Below, piece after piece: positions 7,836 through 16,718 of a stretch of DNA of 55,324 bases (within the stretch, counting starts at the first letter, position 1; the number at the start of each line of letters is the position of its first letter). The position numbers and the translations under genes are program-made. A model generated the notes under the pieces. That model was not told where the DNA came from. It was given only the letters and a program-made list of their open reading frames with translations, and made no database searches. Source of the DNA: Nitrospirae bacterium GWF2_44_13 (GTDB lineage: Bacteria > Nitrospirota > Thermodesulfovibrionia > Thermodesulfovibrionales > UBA1546); contig MHEE01000016.1 of NCBI GenBank assembly GCA_001805105.1, positions 1,638-56,961 of the forward strand. The letters run 5' to 3'.

Positions 7836-9931
7836 ACCCCGAAGATTATTGATCTTTCTTCCATATCAACCCTGTCGACCTTCACCTTTAATTCCTTGCC
7901 TATGGTGTATGAGAGCTTTTTATTTTTGCCGTAAAGGGTCATTGCGCGCTCGTTAAATTCATAAAAATCATCCGTCATATACGAGACATGGAGAAAACCT
8001 TCAACATAAAAATCCTTGAGCCGTATCTTCAGACCGTAAGGCGTGACATTGACAACTCTTCCTTCAAGCTCATCTCCAACCTTGTCCTTCATAAACCACA
8101 CCCTCATGGCATTAAGAACCGCATTCTCAGCCTCGCCGGAGAGGCGCTCCGTCCTTGAAGAGTTGAATGCGATATCAGGCAGAAGGGCCTCAAGCTCCTG
8201 TTTTCTTTTTTCTGATATGCACTTCTTATGCAAAACCTCCCGCAATATACGGTGGACCACGAGGTCAGGATAGCGCCTTATCGGAGATGTGAAATGTGTA
8301 TAATGCCCTGACGCAAGGCCGAAATGCCCCGCGTTCAAAGGAGAATACCTTGCCTGCTTAAGGCTTCTCAATACCATATAATTCACCATTTCTTCCTCCG
8401 GCCTGCCTTTTACTTCTCTGAGCAGCGCAGAGAAATTTTTCGGCTCGTAACGCGCGCCATGCACCGTGCCGCGCAAAGGTTTTATATATCTCAGCATCCC
8501 TTCCATCTTTTGCGTGTCCGGCTCTTCGTGTATCCTGTAAAGAGTCGGCGTTTCGAGTTCCGCAAGATATTCCGCAACAGCCTCGTTTGCCGCTACCATA
8601 AACTCCTCAATAATTATATGCGCAAAATTTCTCTCAGCCCTTACTATCGCCTCCGGCCTGCCCTGCATATCAAGCAGGACTTCCGGTTCCGGAAGGTCAA
8701 AATCAAGGCTTCCTCTTTCAAGCCTCTTTTTTCTCAGGACACCGCACAGCTCAGCCATAAGTTCAAAATCACTTAGAAGGTAGTCATATCTTTTGCGCTC
8801 GTGCTTGTCATTATCAATAAGAATCTTTCTTACAGATGTATAGGTCATTCTCTCGTTGCTCTTTATCAGGCTCGAATAAAATTTTGCATTGAGTTTTTCA
8901 CCATGCCTGCCGAAATCCATTTCTGCTGTGAATGCAAGCCTTTCCACCTCAGGCCTCAGGCTGCACAGATCCTCGGACAGCTCATTCGGAAGCATTGGAA
9001 TCACCCTGTCAGGAAAATATGTGCTTGTGCCTCTCTTCCTTGCCTCAATATCAATAGCCGAATCCCATGGAACATAATATCCGACATCCGCTATATGCAC
9101 CCAGAGCTTATAACCGTGTTCCGTAAGTTTAATGGAAACTGCGTCATCAAAATCCTTTGCGTGTTCACCGTCGATTGTTACCGTAGGAAGCTCTCTTAAA
9201 TCTTTTCTTTTTTCTTCAGCCGCTTCGCTCATGCCCTTTACGGAAAGCATTTTTGCTTCTTCAGCAACATTTTTCGGAAATCTTCGCGGGATACTGAATT
9301 CATCTATGATAGCCTCAACTTCTGATGCGGGGTCTTCGGGCTTTTCTATTATCTTTACTATTCTGCCTGAAGGAGGCTTTCTGTCCGCAGGATAATTAAG
9401 AATCTCAGCAACAACAGTATCGCCGTTTCTGGCGCCGCCCCTGTCATTAGGCGAGACATAAAGGTCAAATGCAATGGATTTATTTTTAGGCCTCACATAA
9501 GATACGGCATTTTCGATTTCAAGCCTGCCTGCTATTTTGACGTGAGCCCTTTCAAGAATCCTTATTATTGTTCCATCCCTCTTTTGCCGGTTCTCAATCC
9601 TCACAACAACCCTGTCATTGTCCATTGCTCCGGAGGTTGCACGGGCCGGTATAAATATATCGCGCTCTCCAGGTTTTTCTATGATGACAAAACCGTAACC
9701 CTCCTTGTGCGCCTCAAAATAACCTGTCATCAGATCAACATCACTTACAGGGACATAAAGGCCTTTTCTTGTGAGCACGATATCACCGTCATGCAGCATT
9801 CTTCTGAGAACCTTTTTTAATGCGCGGGCTTCGGAAGGGCTTAATCCCATAAGATTAACCATATCCTTAAAACTAAGAGGCTTTTTTGTTTTTTCTCTGA
9901 AAAAGGAAAGGAGGGTTTGTTTGTTTACCAT
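7832..9931 (-). CDS. rnr: ribonuclease R (RNB-family 3'-5' exoribonuclease)
   Basis: Processive hydrolysis of structured RNA. In order: a winged-helix domain (about 1-65), cold-shock/OB domains (66-200), the RNB catalytic domain carrying TIDGEHAKDFDDAVS with its metal-binding aspartates near residue 255 and HFTSPIRRYPDLVVHR near residue 560, then a C-terminal S1 domain (about 620-699). There is no long basic tail after S1, so it is somewhat shorter than E. coli RNase R. The stop overlaps hisS convergently. No clear Shine-Dalgarno precedes the start. Confidence 0.95.
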   Translation of the reverse strand: MVNKQTLLSFFREKTKKPLSFKDMVNLMGLSPSEARALKKVLRRMLHDGDIVLTRKGLYVPVSDVDLMTGYFEAHKEGYGFVIIEKPGERDIFIPARATSGAMDNDRVVVRIENRQKRDGTIIRILERAHVKIAGRLEIENAVSYVRPKNKSIAFDLYVSPNDRGGARNGDTVVAEILNYPADRKPPSGRIVKIIEKPEDPASEVEAIIDEFSIPRRFPKNVAEEAKMLSVKGMSEAAEEKRKDLRELPTVTIDGEHAKDFDDAVSIKLTEHGYKLWVHIADVGYYVPWDSAIDIEARKRGTSTYFPDRVIPMLPNELSEDLCSLRPEVERLAFTAEMDFGRHGEKLNAKFYSSLIKSNERMTYTSVRKILIDNDKHERKRYDYLLSDFELMAELCGVLRKKRLERGSLDFDLPEPEVLLDMQGRPEAIVRAERNFAHIIIEEFMVAANEAVAEYLAELETPTLYRIHEEPDTQKMEGMLRYIKPLRGTVHGARYEPKNFSALLREVKGRPEEEMVNYMVLRSLKQARYSPLNAGHFGLASGHYTHFTSPIRRYPDLVVHRILREVLHKKCISEKRKQELEALLPDIAFNSSRTERLSGEAENAVLNAMRVWFMKDKVGDELEGRVVNVTPYGLKIRLKDFYVEGFLHVSYMTDDFYEFNERAMTLYGKNKKLSYTIGKELKVKVDRVDMEERSIIFGV

Positions 9932-9983
9932 GAGATGTCAGGCTGCATTGTTTTTTGATATTGTATCATAAAGTTTTTCGGCC

Positions 9984-10013
9984 GAAAAATAAAAAGAGAG
10001 GGCATATCCCCTC
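9984..10013 (-). terminator. rho-independent terminator of the trxA/ffh-rpsP-khpA run
   Basis: Read on the minus strand, a GAGGG/CCCTC stem with a six-base loop (stem bases 10013-10009 and 10002-9998) is followed by a T-rich tract TCTTTTTATTTTT. It lies 45 bp after the khpA stop. A separate perfect palindrome TTTTTCGGCCGAAAAA overlaps the tract at 9974-9989. Confidence 0.7.
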
Positions 10014-10057
10014 CCTTTGTGTCATTTTTCACAGCCTGTAGATTTCTTTTTTATAGC

Positions 10058-10288
10058 TTACTCTAATATTTCAAGAACGCATCGCTTGCCCATTTTAGTG
10101 CCTGATGCGCTGAGTATTGTTCTCATTGCACGCGCTGTCTTTCCCTGTTTTCCTATGACCTTTCCGAGGTCGGTCTGTGCAACTCTAAGTTCAAAAACAG
10201 TGGTTTGCTCGCCCGCAACCTCTGAAACTGAAACATCCTCCGGCTTGTCAACCAGAGCCTTAGCCATTCTCTCAACCAATTCTTTCAT
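10058..10288 (-). CDS. khpA: KhpA-like KH-domain RNA-binding protein
   Basis: A 76-aa single KH domain protein with the RNA-contacting GxxG loop as [13 protein letters not shown]. It belongs to the KhpA/YlqC family, which pairs with KhpB/Jag in many bacteria and affects cell size and sRNA binding. The ATG at 10288 has GGAGG at proper spacing; an in-frame ATG 15 bases upstream overlaps that Shine-Dalgarno. It follows rpsP as usual, but rimM, trmD and rplS do not follow; a terminator does. Confidence 0.92.
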   Translation of the reverse strand: MKELVERMAKALVDKPEDVSVSEVAGEQTTVFELRVAQTDLGKVIGKQGKTARAMRTILSASGTKMGKRCVLEILE

Positions 10289-10334
10289 CCTCGCCACCTC
10301 CATAGGAATTTAGGACTGTCTGCGACTCGTAGAA

Positions 10335-10571
10335 TTACAGTCCAGCCCTTTGCAGAAGCTTTTTAGTAACATCGGTAGTTTGCGCTCCCCGCTGCAACCA
10401 ATGCCTTGCCTTCTCCAAATTAATCTTTATTTCAGAAGGCTCTTTGAGCGGATCATACGTTCCAAGAATTTCTATGAAAGGCCCATCTCTTTTTGTCCGC
10501 GAATCAGCTACGACCACTCTGTAGAAGGGTCTCTTATGGGCTCCTAATCTTCTTAACCTGATTTTTACCAA
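10335..10571 (-). CDS. rpsP: 30S ribosomal protein S16
   Basis: 78 aa, beginning [20 protein letters not shown], with the conserved [15 protein letters not shown] segment. It binds 16S rRNA during 30S assembly. Located between ffh and khpA in the classical order. Confidence 0.98.
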   Translation of the reverse strand: MVKIRLRRLGAHKRPFYRVVVADSRTKRDGPFIEILGTYDPLKEPSEIKINLEKARHWLQRGAQTTDVTKKLLQRAGL

Positions 10572-10642
10572 AACTTCACCTCCCCTTTTTAATTAAATCT
10601 ACTGAATTTTAAGCTTATCAGAAAGAGTGTAAACTGTCAACA

Positions 10643-11962
10643 TCAGAACGGCAAAAACTTAGGCAGCTTGAACCCCTTTCCCCCTTTAAACATCTTCATC
10701 ATCTTTTTCATCTCAACATATTGCTTAACTACCTTATTGACATCAGCTGCAGTGGTTCCGCTTCCGAGCGCAATCCTTTTCCTTCTGCTGCCGTTCAAAA
10801 GGTTATGGTTTCTTCTTTCAGCCGACGTCATGGAGTTTATCACTGCATCTACCTTTACAAGCTCCCTGTCATCTACCGCAAGCCCTTTCATCTTATTGGC
10901 GCCGGGTATCATATTCAGAATATTCTCAAGAGGGCCCATACTGCGGATTTTCTTTAACTGTTCCTTCAGGTCATCAAAGGTGAATGATTCAGATGAAATC
11001 TTCTCCTGAAGCTTTTCAGCCTCCTTCCGTTCAAATGTCTTCTGCGCCTGCTCTATAAAACTGAGCATGTCGCCCATCCCGAGAATCCTTGAAGCAATCC
11101 TGTCAGGATAAAACGGCTCGAGCATATCAATCTTTTCGCCGCTTCCCATAAACTTTATCGGCTTGCCTGTTATGGCCCTTATAGAGATTGCGGCGCCGCC
11201 CCTCGCATCGCCATCCATCTTTGTGAGTATTATCCCGTCAACGCCAATCTGCTCGTTGAAATTCTTTGCTATATTCACGGCATCCTGTCCTGTCATTGCA
11301 TCAGCAACAAATATGGTCTCCATAGGTGGAACAGCATCTCTTATGCGCCTGAGTTCTGCCATCAGGCTGTCATCAATATGGAGCCTTCCGGCTGTATCAA
11401 TGATTAATACGTCTCTTGCATCAACCAGAGCCTTATTAAATGATTCTTTACAGAGCGCCGCAGGGTCTTTTATATCCCTTGAGTGGAAAACAGGTATTCC
11501 TATTTGAGAACCAAGCGTTATAAGCTGGTCTATTGCCGCGGGGCGCTGGAGGTCAGCGGCAACAAGCATCGGCCTTCTGCCTTCTTTTTTAAAAAAACTT
11601 GCGAGCTTTGCCGAGGTTGTAGTCTTTCCCGAACCGTGAAGACCCACCAGCATAATAACTGTAGGCGGATTCGGAGAAAGCTGTATTCGGGTGTTAATCC
11701 CTCCCATAAGAGCGCAGAGTTCCTCATTGACTATCTTTATGACCTGCTGCCCGGGAGTAAGGCTTTCAAGAACTTCTTTGCCGACTGCCTTCTCTTTAAC
11801 TTTAAGAATAAAATCTTTTACAACCTTGAAATTTACATCAGCCTCAAGAAGCGCGAGACGGACTTCTTTTAATGCGGCGTCAACATCTTCCTCTTTAAGA
11901 AGCCCCCTGCCCTTGAGTTTCCTGAATATTGATTCGAGTTTTTCGGTAAGCGAGTCAAACAT
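10643..11962 (-). CDS. ffh: signal recognition particle protein Ffh (SRP54)
   Basis: A GTPase directing nascent membrane proteins to FtsY and SecYEG. It has an N-domain helix bundle (1-85); G-domain motifs GLHGSGKTTTSAKLA (G1, about residue 107), DTAGR and TKMDGDARGG; and a C-terminal methionine-rich M domain ending GGKGFKLPKFLPF. The length of 439 aa is typical. The start lies 4 bp after the TlpA-like gene, so the two are probably co-transcribed. Confidence 0.97.
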   Translation of the reverse strand: MFDSLTEKLESIFRKLKGRGLLKEEDVDAALKEVRLALLEADVNFKVVKDFILKVKEKAVGKEVLESLTPGQQVIKIVNEELCALMGGINTRIQLSPNPPTVIMLVGLHGSGKTTTSAKLASFFKKEGRRPMLVAADLQRPAAIDQLITLGSQIGIPVFHSRDIKDPAALCKESFNKALVDARDVLIIDTAGRLHIDDSLMAELRRIRDAVPPMETIFVADAMTGQDAVNIAKNFNEQIGVDGIILTKMDGDARGGAAISIRAITGKPIKFMGSGEKIDMLEPFYPDRIASRILGMGDMLSFIEQAQKTFERKEAEKLQEKISSESFTFDDLKEQLKKIRSMGPLENILNMIPGANKMKGLAVDDRELVKVDAVINSMTSAERRNHNLLNGSRRKRIALGSGTTAADVNKVVKQYVEMKKMMKMFKGGKGFKLPKFLPF

Positions 11963-11966
11963 GGCT

Positions 11967-12479
11967 TTAAAGAAGTTTTTCTATCCCGGATGAAAACTCT
12001 TGCACAATATCCCGGGTTACGCCCAAATGCTTTTCTGCAACTCTGCCATCCCTGCTTATCAGAAAACTCGCAGGAATGCTGATTACGCCATACCGTCTTG
12101 TTGTTTTTATGTCAGTGATTAGCACTGGGTATGTTACATTGTTTTCTTTTATGTAGGACTTTACCGTATTTGTATTTTCTTCCGGTGTCAGGGCAAGCAC
12201 TACAAATCCCTTATCCTTATACTTTTCATAAATTTTATTAAGCACAGGAGTAAGTTCCCTGCACGGGCCGCACCACGTAGCCCAGAACTCAATCAGAACC
12301 ACCTTGCCCTTATAATCAGAGAGCCTTACGGTATTTCCATTCACATCCTTTGGTGTAAAGTCAGGCGCTATATCCCCTATGGACGAAGGCTCTGCCTCAA
12401 CTCCGGCTTCTTTTTTCTTGCATGCAGCCGAAGAAAACACTATAAATGCGATAACAATAACCGCAAAAATGCTTTTCAC
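11967..12479 (-). CDS. TlpA/ResA-like thiol-disulfide oxidoreductase, lipoprotein
   Basis: 170 aa. The N-terminus is a lipoprotein signal (IVFSSAAC, modified cysteine at residue 19). A thioredoxin fold follows with the active site WATWCGPCRELTP and a cis-proline segment SIPASFLI. Such proteins keep apocytochrome or other periplasmic cysteines reduced, which fits a genome rich in c-type cytochromes. It follows trxA by about 50 bp. Confidence 0.9.
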   Translation of the reverse strand: MKSIFAVIVIAFIVFSSAACKKKEAGVEAEPSSIGDIAPDFTPKDVNGNTVRLSDYKGKVVLIEFWATWCGPCRELTPVLNKIYEKYKDKGFVVLALTPEENTNTVKSYIKENNVTYPVLITDIKTTRRYGVISIPASFLISRDGRVAEKHLGVTRDIVQEFSSGIEKLL

Positions 12480-12513
12480 TTGATTTGTTCCTCTTTGAAT
12501 CAGATTTTTCCGC

Positions 12514-12528
12514 CCCGAGCAGCTCGGG
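12514..12528. other. small GC hairpin between trxA and the TlpA-like gene
   Basis: CCCGAG, CAG, CTCGGG forms a 6-bp stem with a 3-base loop immediately after the trxA stop. It lacks a T-tract, so it is more likely a processing or stability element than a strong terminator. Confidence 0.4.
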
Positions 12529-12529
12529 A

Positions 12530-12862
12530 CTAAGCGCTGAGTAAAGAATCTATCTTGGATTTAAGCTGTGTCTTAGGCACTGCCCCTACAACCTGGTCTA
12601 CTCTTTCGCCGTTCTTAAAGAACATGATTGTCGGAATTCCCATTATTTTATACCTGCTTGCAATATCAGGGTTTTCATCTGTATTCAGCTTTGCTACCTT
12701 TATCTTTCCGGCATACTCCTTAGCCAGTTCTTCAACTGTGGGCGCAATCATCTTGCAAGGCCCGCACCATACAGCCCAAAAATCAACCATAACGACTCCC
12801 TGACCCTGAAGAACCTCTTTATCCCACGTGGAAGTCGTGAGTTCAACTATGCCTTCTGCCAT
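12530..12862 (-). CDS. trxA: thioredoxin
   Basis: A 110-aa classical thioredoxin with active site FWAVWCGPCKMIAPT and cis-proline GIPTIMFFKNG. A cytoplasmic dithiol reductant, probably recycled by the thioredoxin-reductase-like protein at 52282-53898. Start supported by AAGGAGG and a near-consensus promoter. Confidence 0.96.
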   Translation of the reverse strand: MAEGIVELTTSTWDKEVLQGQGVVMVDFWAVWCGPCKMIAPTVEELAKEYAGKIKVAKLNTDENPDIASRYKIMGIPTIMFFKNGERVDQVVGAVPKTQLKSKIDSLLSA

Positions 12863-12895
12863 TACAAGCCTCCTTAAATTCTCAAAAGATTTTTA

Positions 12896-12925
12896 ATTAT
12901 ATTTCTTAAGTGTAACCTTTGTCAA
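12896..12925 (-). promoter_or_regulatory. near-consensus sigma70 promoter of trxA
   Basis: On the minus strand a perfect TTGACA (12925-12920), an 18-bp spacer and a perfect TATAAT (12901-12896). This is one of the strongest promoter-like sequences in the window and would drive trxA, tlpA-like, ffh, rpsP and khpA. Confidence 0.75.
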
Positions 12926-12938
12926 TGTTATCGCTTCC

Positions 12939-14582
12939 TCAGTAATAGCCCTGACTTCTCAAAATTTTCCCTCCTGCCGCGCCGGTAAATTTGCCCTTCC
13001 AGACAACAGGAGTTCCATTTATAACCACATAATGAATCCCTTCAGACTTCAAAAAAGGCTTATCAAAGGTAGCCCTGTCAATTATCCTCGCGGGATCAAA
13101 GACAACAATATCCGCAAACGCGCCTTTTTTTATAATGCCTCTTTTTTGTATGCCGAATATCTTTGCTGGAAGCATTGTTATCTTATATATTGCTTCGCTC
13201 ATGCTCATAAGCCTTTCATCCCTGACGTATTTTCCAAGAAATCTCGGAAAACTTCCAAACCCTCTTGGATGCGGCTTGCCGTCATAGGTAATGCCTGACA
13301 TACTCCTTGCAGAACTGTCAGAGCCTATCATTGCATATGGCAGAGAGAGAAACCTTCTGAGGTTGTCCTCGCTCATCGTTGAAAATATTGCACCGGCCCT
13401 CAGCTTTTCCTCAATTAAAATTTTAAAGAGAGCATCAACCGCACTTTTATTAATCTTCCTTGAAATATAAGACAGGGTTTTGCCTTCCATCCATTTATTT
13501 TTCTGTGAAGATACAGAAGACACTCTGACCTTTGTCCAATAATCATTATCCGGATGCCCATGCTGTATCTCTTTTTTTATCTTTTCCAGAACTTCGGAAC
13601 TCTTTAACCGTCTTAATTCCTCTTCTGCGCCGCCTTCGTAAGTCCATGACGGCAGTATCGTATCAAGGTCTGTGCTTGATGCTGTGTAAGAATACCTGTC
13701 GCATGTAATTTTAACGCCTCTTTTCCTGGCGCTGTTTATCAGAGATGTTGCTTCATCTATCTTATCCCAATTTTCCTTTCCGCTTGTCTTAATATGAGAT
13801 ATGTGAACTTTGATATTTGCTTCTTTTGCAATGCGGATTATCTCATTTATTGATTCAATAAGATTCTTGCCCTCGCTCCTCATGTGGGATGTATAGATTA
13901 GTTTGAATATGGAAGTTCCGGATTTTTGAGACAGCGCCTTGCATAATTCGATCAGCTCTTCCGTATCGGAATAAATTCCGGGCGGATAAATAAGTCCTGT
14001 TGAGAGGCCTATTGCTCCGGCATCAATCGTCTTCTGCAATAGAGCCTGCATCTTCTTTAATTCAGAAGCGGTTGGTTTCTTATCTTTATAGCCGATAACT
14101 GAAGCTCTTATATTCCCGTGTCCTGCAAGCGTGACAAAGTTTAAAGCGATCTCTCTGCCCTCAAGTATCCTGAAATATTCCTCAAAGGTTGACCAGCGCT
14201 CTTTTATTCCGAGTTCAGCGAGGTCTTTTTCGCGGTGTTCCAATGCCTCGCCGTAAAGCGGCGCAGCAGATAGGCCGCAGTTGCCGTTTATCTCCGTTGT
14301 AATGCCCTGAGATATTTTCCCCTCTGCGCGCGGGTCGGCAAGAAGGATAAATTCCGAATGAGCATGTGTATCTATAAAACCTGGAACAACTGCAAGGCCT
14401 TTAGCGTCTATAAACTTTTTTGAATTTTGAATTTTGAATTTTGAATTCTTATCAATTAATGCTATCTTATCTCCGGCAACACCGATATCAGCCTCAAAAG
14501 GCTCTTTGCCTGTGCCGTCATAAACAATGCCGTTTTTTATCAATAAGTCAATTTCGCTGCGGACTGATTCCTGCTTTCTCAT
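12939..14582 (-). CDS. N-acyl-D-amino-acid deacylase (amidohydrolase superfamily)
   Basis: 547 aa. Metal ligands of the D-aminoacylase clade are visible: DTHAHSEF, NGNCGLSAAPL (metal-bridging cysteine), YTSHMRSEG, HISHIKTSGKENW and the catalytic aspartate in MIGSDSSARS. It hydrolyses N-acyl-D-amino acids to D-amino acids. Placement directly after a peptidoglycan amidase suggests use of wall-derived D-amino acid conjugates (inference). The start overlaps ecfT by 35 bp but has AAGGAG four bases upstream. A heptamer array inserts a KNSKFKIQNSKKF-type loop at residues about 44-55. Confidence 0.85.
   Translation of the reverse strand: MRKQESVRSEIDLLIKNGIVYDGTGKEPFEADIGVAGDKIALIDKNSKFKIQNSKKFIDAKGLAVVPGFIDTHAHSEFILLADPRAEGKISQGITTEINGNCGLSAAPLYGEALEHREKDLAELGIKERWSTFEEYFRILEGREIALNFVTLAGHGNIRASVIGYKDKKPTASELKKMQALLQKTIDAGAIGLSTGLIYPPGIYSDTEELIELCKALSQKSGTSIFKLIYTSHMRSEGKNLIESINEIIRIAKEANIKVHISHIKTSGKENWDKIDEATSLINSARKRGVKITCDRYSYTASSTDLDTILPSWTYEGGAEEELRRLKSSEVLEKIKKEIQHGHPDNDYWTKVRVSSVSSQKNKWMEGKTLSYISRKINKSAVDALFKILIEEKLRAGAIFSTMSEDNLRRFLSLPYAMIGSDSSARSMSGITYDGKPHPRGFGSFPRFLGKYVRDERLMSMSEAIYKITMLPAKIFGIQKRGIIKKGAFADIVVFDPARIIDRATFDKPFLKSEGIHYVVINGTPVVWKGKFTGAAGGKILRSQGYY
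14421..14448 (-). repeat. degenerate heptamer array in the D-aminoacylase gene (unit AATTCAA)
   Basis: Four consecutive AATTCAA units on the coding strand, in frame, between the first beta-sandwich strands and the metal-binding HAH motif. Confidence 0.7.
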
Positions 14583-15177
14583 CCGTCTCCTTAAAGAATA
14601 CCTCCGGATTTTGTATGCTCTGTATGAACATGGGCAGAAGAAAAGACGACATGATATTTACCCTTCCCCAAAACCCCTTTGATTCAGTATTGTTCTTGTG
14701 ATTCCTATAATTCTCTGTCAGATAGTCCTTAAGTCTTGGAAAACACTTAAGCGTTAACCCCATCACGGAAAAAAAATCACCCACAGGCATGCCTGTCTTT
14801 TCAAGGGGGCTGAGGGCCTTCCTTAGAGCTTCTACCATAACATCAATAGGCGTTGTTGCTGTAAGTATCTTTGCTCCTGCGACCATAAAAAATATTCGCA
14901 GTGTCCTTACTGTGGCAAGACGGAGTCCTTCCTCTGTGATTGCTATTGAACCAATGCTGTATAAAATCTTTCCATGGCTGAAAAACACATTGCTAAGAAA
15001 AGTAAATGCAAGGAAAAAACTTATTGGCAGCCACCCGCTCTTAAGGGACGCAAAAGGAACCCTTATCAGCAAAAGCAAAATGAGAAACAGTATGACGGCA
15101 TAGAGCGGAAGACTTTCCATTAAAAAGAGGGAAATAATAAAAACTATATACAGAATGATTTTTGATTCAGGGGACAA
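14548..15177 (-). CDS. EcfT/CbiQ-like transmembrane component of an energy-coupling-factor transporter
   Basis: 209 aa. Hydrophobic helices in the N-terminal half, then the cytoplasmic coupling region with TPIDVMVEALRKALSPLEKTGMPVGDFFSVMGLTLKCFP, matching the EcfT coupling helices. EcfT links two ABC ATPases to a vitamin- or metal-binding S component. Neither ATPase nor S component is in the window, so its substrate is unknown. It is sandwiched between an amidase and a D-aminoacylase with near-zero spacing. Confidence 0.8.
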   Translation of the reverse strand: MSPESKIILYIVFIISLFLMESLPLYAVILFLILLLLIRVPFASLKSGWLPISFFLAFTFLSNVFFSHGKILYSIGSIAITEEGLRLATVRTLRIFFMVAGAKILTATTPIDVMVEALRKALSPLEKTGMPVGDFFSVMGLTLKCFPRLKDYLTENYRNHKNNTESKGFWGRVNIMSSFLLPMFIQSIQNPEVFFKETDEKAGISPQRN

Positions 15178-15179
15178 GG

Positions 15180-16364
15180 TTATTTTCCCGTCCCGGCGGA
15201 TTTCTTAAGCCCTGCAACTTTCTGCTCTGAGGGCATTGCAGCCGCATAGGTATTAACGCCGTCAGCCATTGCCTTTGCAATATGAGTTTTGTAATCCTCC
15301 TTAGAAAGCAGTTTTTCCTCTACAGGGTTGCTTATGAATGAAACCTCTGCAAGAACAGAAGGCATTTTAGCGCCGAAAAGCACGTAAAAGAGGGCATTCT
15401 TGACGCCATGATTTCTGACCTCACTATAATTTTCACCTAACCCCGAAATGATAGAGTTCTGAATATAATTTGCAAGCTTTATGGATTCGTCCCTCTTATT
15501 ATCCCTCATAAGGTCACCGAGTATTACACTTACCTCACTCTTAAATTTATTCATTTGGGCCTTCATTTTTTTAATGGATATTGCATTCTCTCTTGCCGAG
15601 ACCCTTATGGATTCCTCATCGTTCGTCCAGTTAAGGAGATATGTTTCAATGCCCCTTGCGCTTCTGTTAGGGCTCGCATTAGCATGTATTGATATAAAAA
15701 GGTCTGCGTTCTTGCTGTTTGCAAAGGCAGTCCTTTCTTCAAGCGGAATAAAAATATCCCTTTCCCTTGTCAAAAAGACCTTAAACGCCTGGTTTTCTGA
15801 GAGCGCTTTCTTAAGCTTTAAGGCAATATCCAGAACAACATCCTTTTCATAAAGCCCGTTGGGGCCCACTGCTCCGGGATCGCGGCCGCCGTGCCCCGGA
15901 TCAAGAACTATTGTTGTTAAGGCTGGAACTATCTCTTTAGTTTTGGCTGTCTTCTTATGGCCATAGACGTCTATAATAAGCCTTGCAGGGTCCTCAAGCA
16001 TAAAAACCTTAAAGTCTTTTATCTCCTCCAAGTCCAGCACTACTCTCACAGTATCTTGATTGAACTGCCCTGCCCTTACTGTCTTTAATATGCCGTCTCC
16101 GACAGGAAGCGTGGTATTTATCTCTTTTGAGATTTTAGTGTTTTTCAGGTCAAAATAAAGCCTGTCAGGATTTGAGATTCGTTTGTTTGAGAACTCAACA
16201 GGAGCAGAAAGGTCAACAGCCACCCTTGTGTATCCTTTTGACGACCACTGCCTTATATCTTTGACATCAACAGGGCCGGAAGCGTGAGCATTTTTAGAGG
16301 AGAAAAATGAGGAAAGAAATACCTTAAGAGAGAGAAGGGAAAAAATAAAATTGCGCCTTGTCAT
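15180..16364 (-). CDS. N-acetylmuramoyl-L-alanine amidase (AMIN + Amidase_3)
   Basis: 394 aa with a signal peptide (about 1-29). An AMIN domain (about 35-130) for septal peptidoglycan targeting is followed by a zinc amidase_3 domain carrying the zinc histidine in VLDPGHGGRDPG, the metal glutamate in NGLYEKDVVLD, ISIHANAS and the catalytic glutamate in LAEVSFISN. It cleaves the lactyl-L-alanine amide during daughter-cell separation, as AmiB/AmiC do. The stop is two bases before the ecfT start. Confidence 0.93.
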   Translation of the reverse strand: MTRRNFIFSLLSLKVFLSSFFSSKNAHASGPVDVKDIRQWSSKGYTRVAVDLSAPVEFSNKRISNPDRLYFDLKNTKISKEINTTLPVGDGILKTVRAGQFNQDTVRVVLDLEEIKDFKVFMLEDPARLIIDVYGHKKTAKTKEIVPALTTIVLDPGHGGRDPGAVGPNGLYEKDVVLDIALKLKKALSENQAFKVFLTRERDIFIPLEERTAFANSKNADLFISIHANASPNRSARGIETYLLNWTNDEESIRVSARENAISIKKMKAQMNKFKSEVSVILGDLMRDNKRDESIKLANYIQNSIISGLGENYSEVRNHGVKNALFYVLFGAKMPSVLAEVSFISNPVEEKLLSKEDYKTHIAKAMADGVNTYAAAMPSEQKVAGLKKSAGTGK

Positions 16365-16386
16365 CTACCTGTCCCTCCCGGCAAGG

Positions 16387-16611
16387 TCAGACTGCCTGAA
16401 CAGCGGTAATCTCAGGGATTTCGCGCTTGATAGTTGCCTCCACCCAGTTCTTCATCGTAAGCGTGGACATCTGACAGGTCCCGCATGCGCCCTTCAGTTT
16501 TACATACATGACATTATCTTTTATATCCACAAACTCTATATCTCCGCCCTCTGACCTGAGCCCCGCTCTTACCTTTTCAAGAACGACTTCAATCTGTTCC
16601 TTTGATGCCAT
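16387..16611 (-). CDS. NifU C-terminal domain (Nfu-type) iron-sulfur scaffold protein
   Basis: A 74-aa stand-alone Nfu domain with the cluster-binding CxxC in GACGTCQMSTLTMKNWVEATIK. It carries [4Fe-4S] clusters to apo-proteins, useful to a cell with many ferredoxins. Upstream: promoter TTGAAT, 18 bp, TATGAT and a GGAGGGG Shine-Dalgarno. Confidence 0.93.
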   Translation of the reverse strand: MASKEQIEVVLEKVRAGLRSEGGDIEFVDIKDNVMYVKLKGACGTCQMSTLTMKNWVEATIKREIPEITAVQAV

Positions 16612-16635
16612 AAATCCCCTCCATTATTATCTTTA

Positions 16636-16665
16636 ATCATAAAGGATATGCGTTCATTTATTCAA
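16636..16665 (-). promoter_or_regulatory. promoter of the nfu gene
   Basis: Minus-strand TTGAAT (16665-16660), 18 bp, TATGAT (16641-16636), followed by a short leader with GGAGGGG before ATG 16611. Confidence 0.55.
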
Positions 16666-16683
16666 GAGACGGAAGCGGCTTCC

Positions 16684-16713
16684 TTGAAATCCGACAGCAT
16701 TTAATTTTACTAT
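16684..16713 (+). promoter_or_regulatory. promoter of secA, leaderless geometry
   Basis: TTGAAA (16684-16689), 18 bp, TACTAT (16708-16713). The hexamer ends only five bases before the secA ATG, so the transcript would begin at or next to the start codon. Confidence 0.55.
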
Positions 16714-16718
16714 AAACA

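Noticed and set aside
9974-9989. Perfect 16-bp palindrome TTTTTCGGCCGAAAAA as a regulator site
   Set aside because: It overlaps the T-tract region of a terminator and has no second copy in the window; no evidence for an operator.
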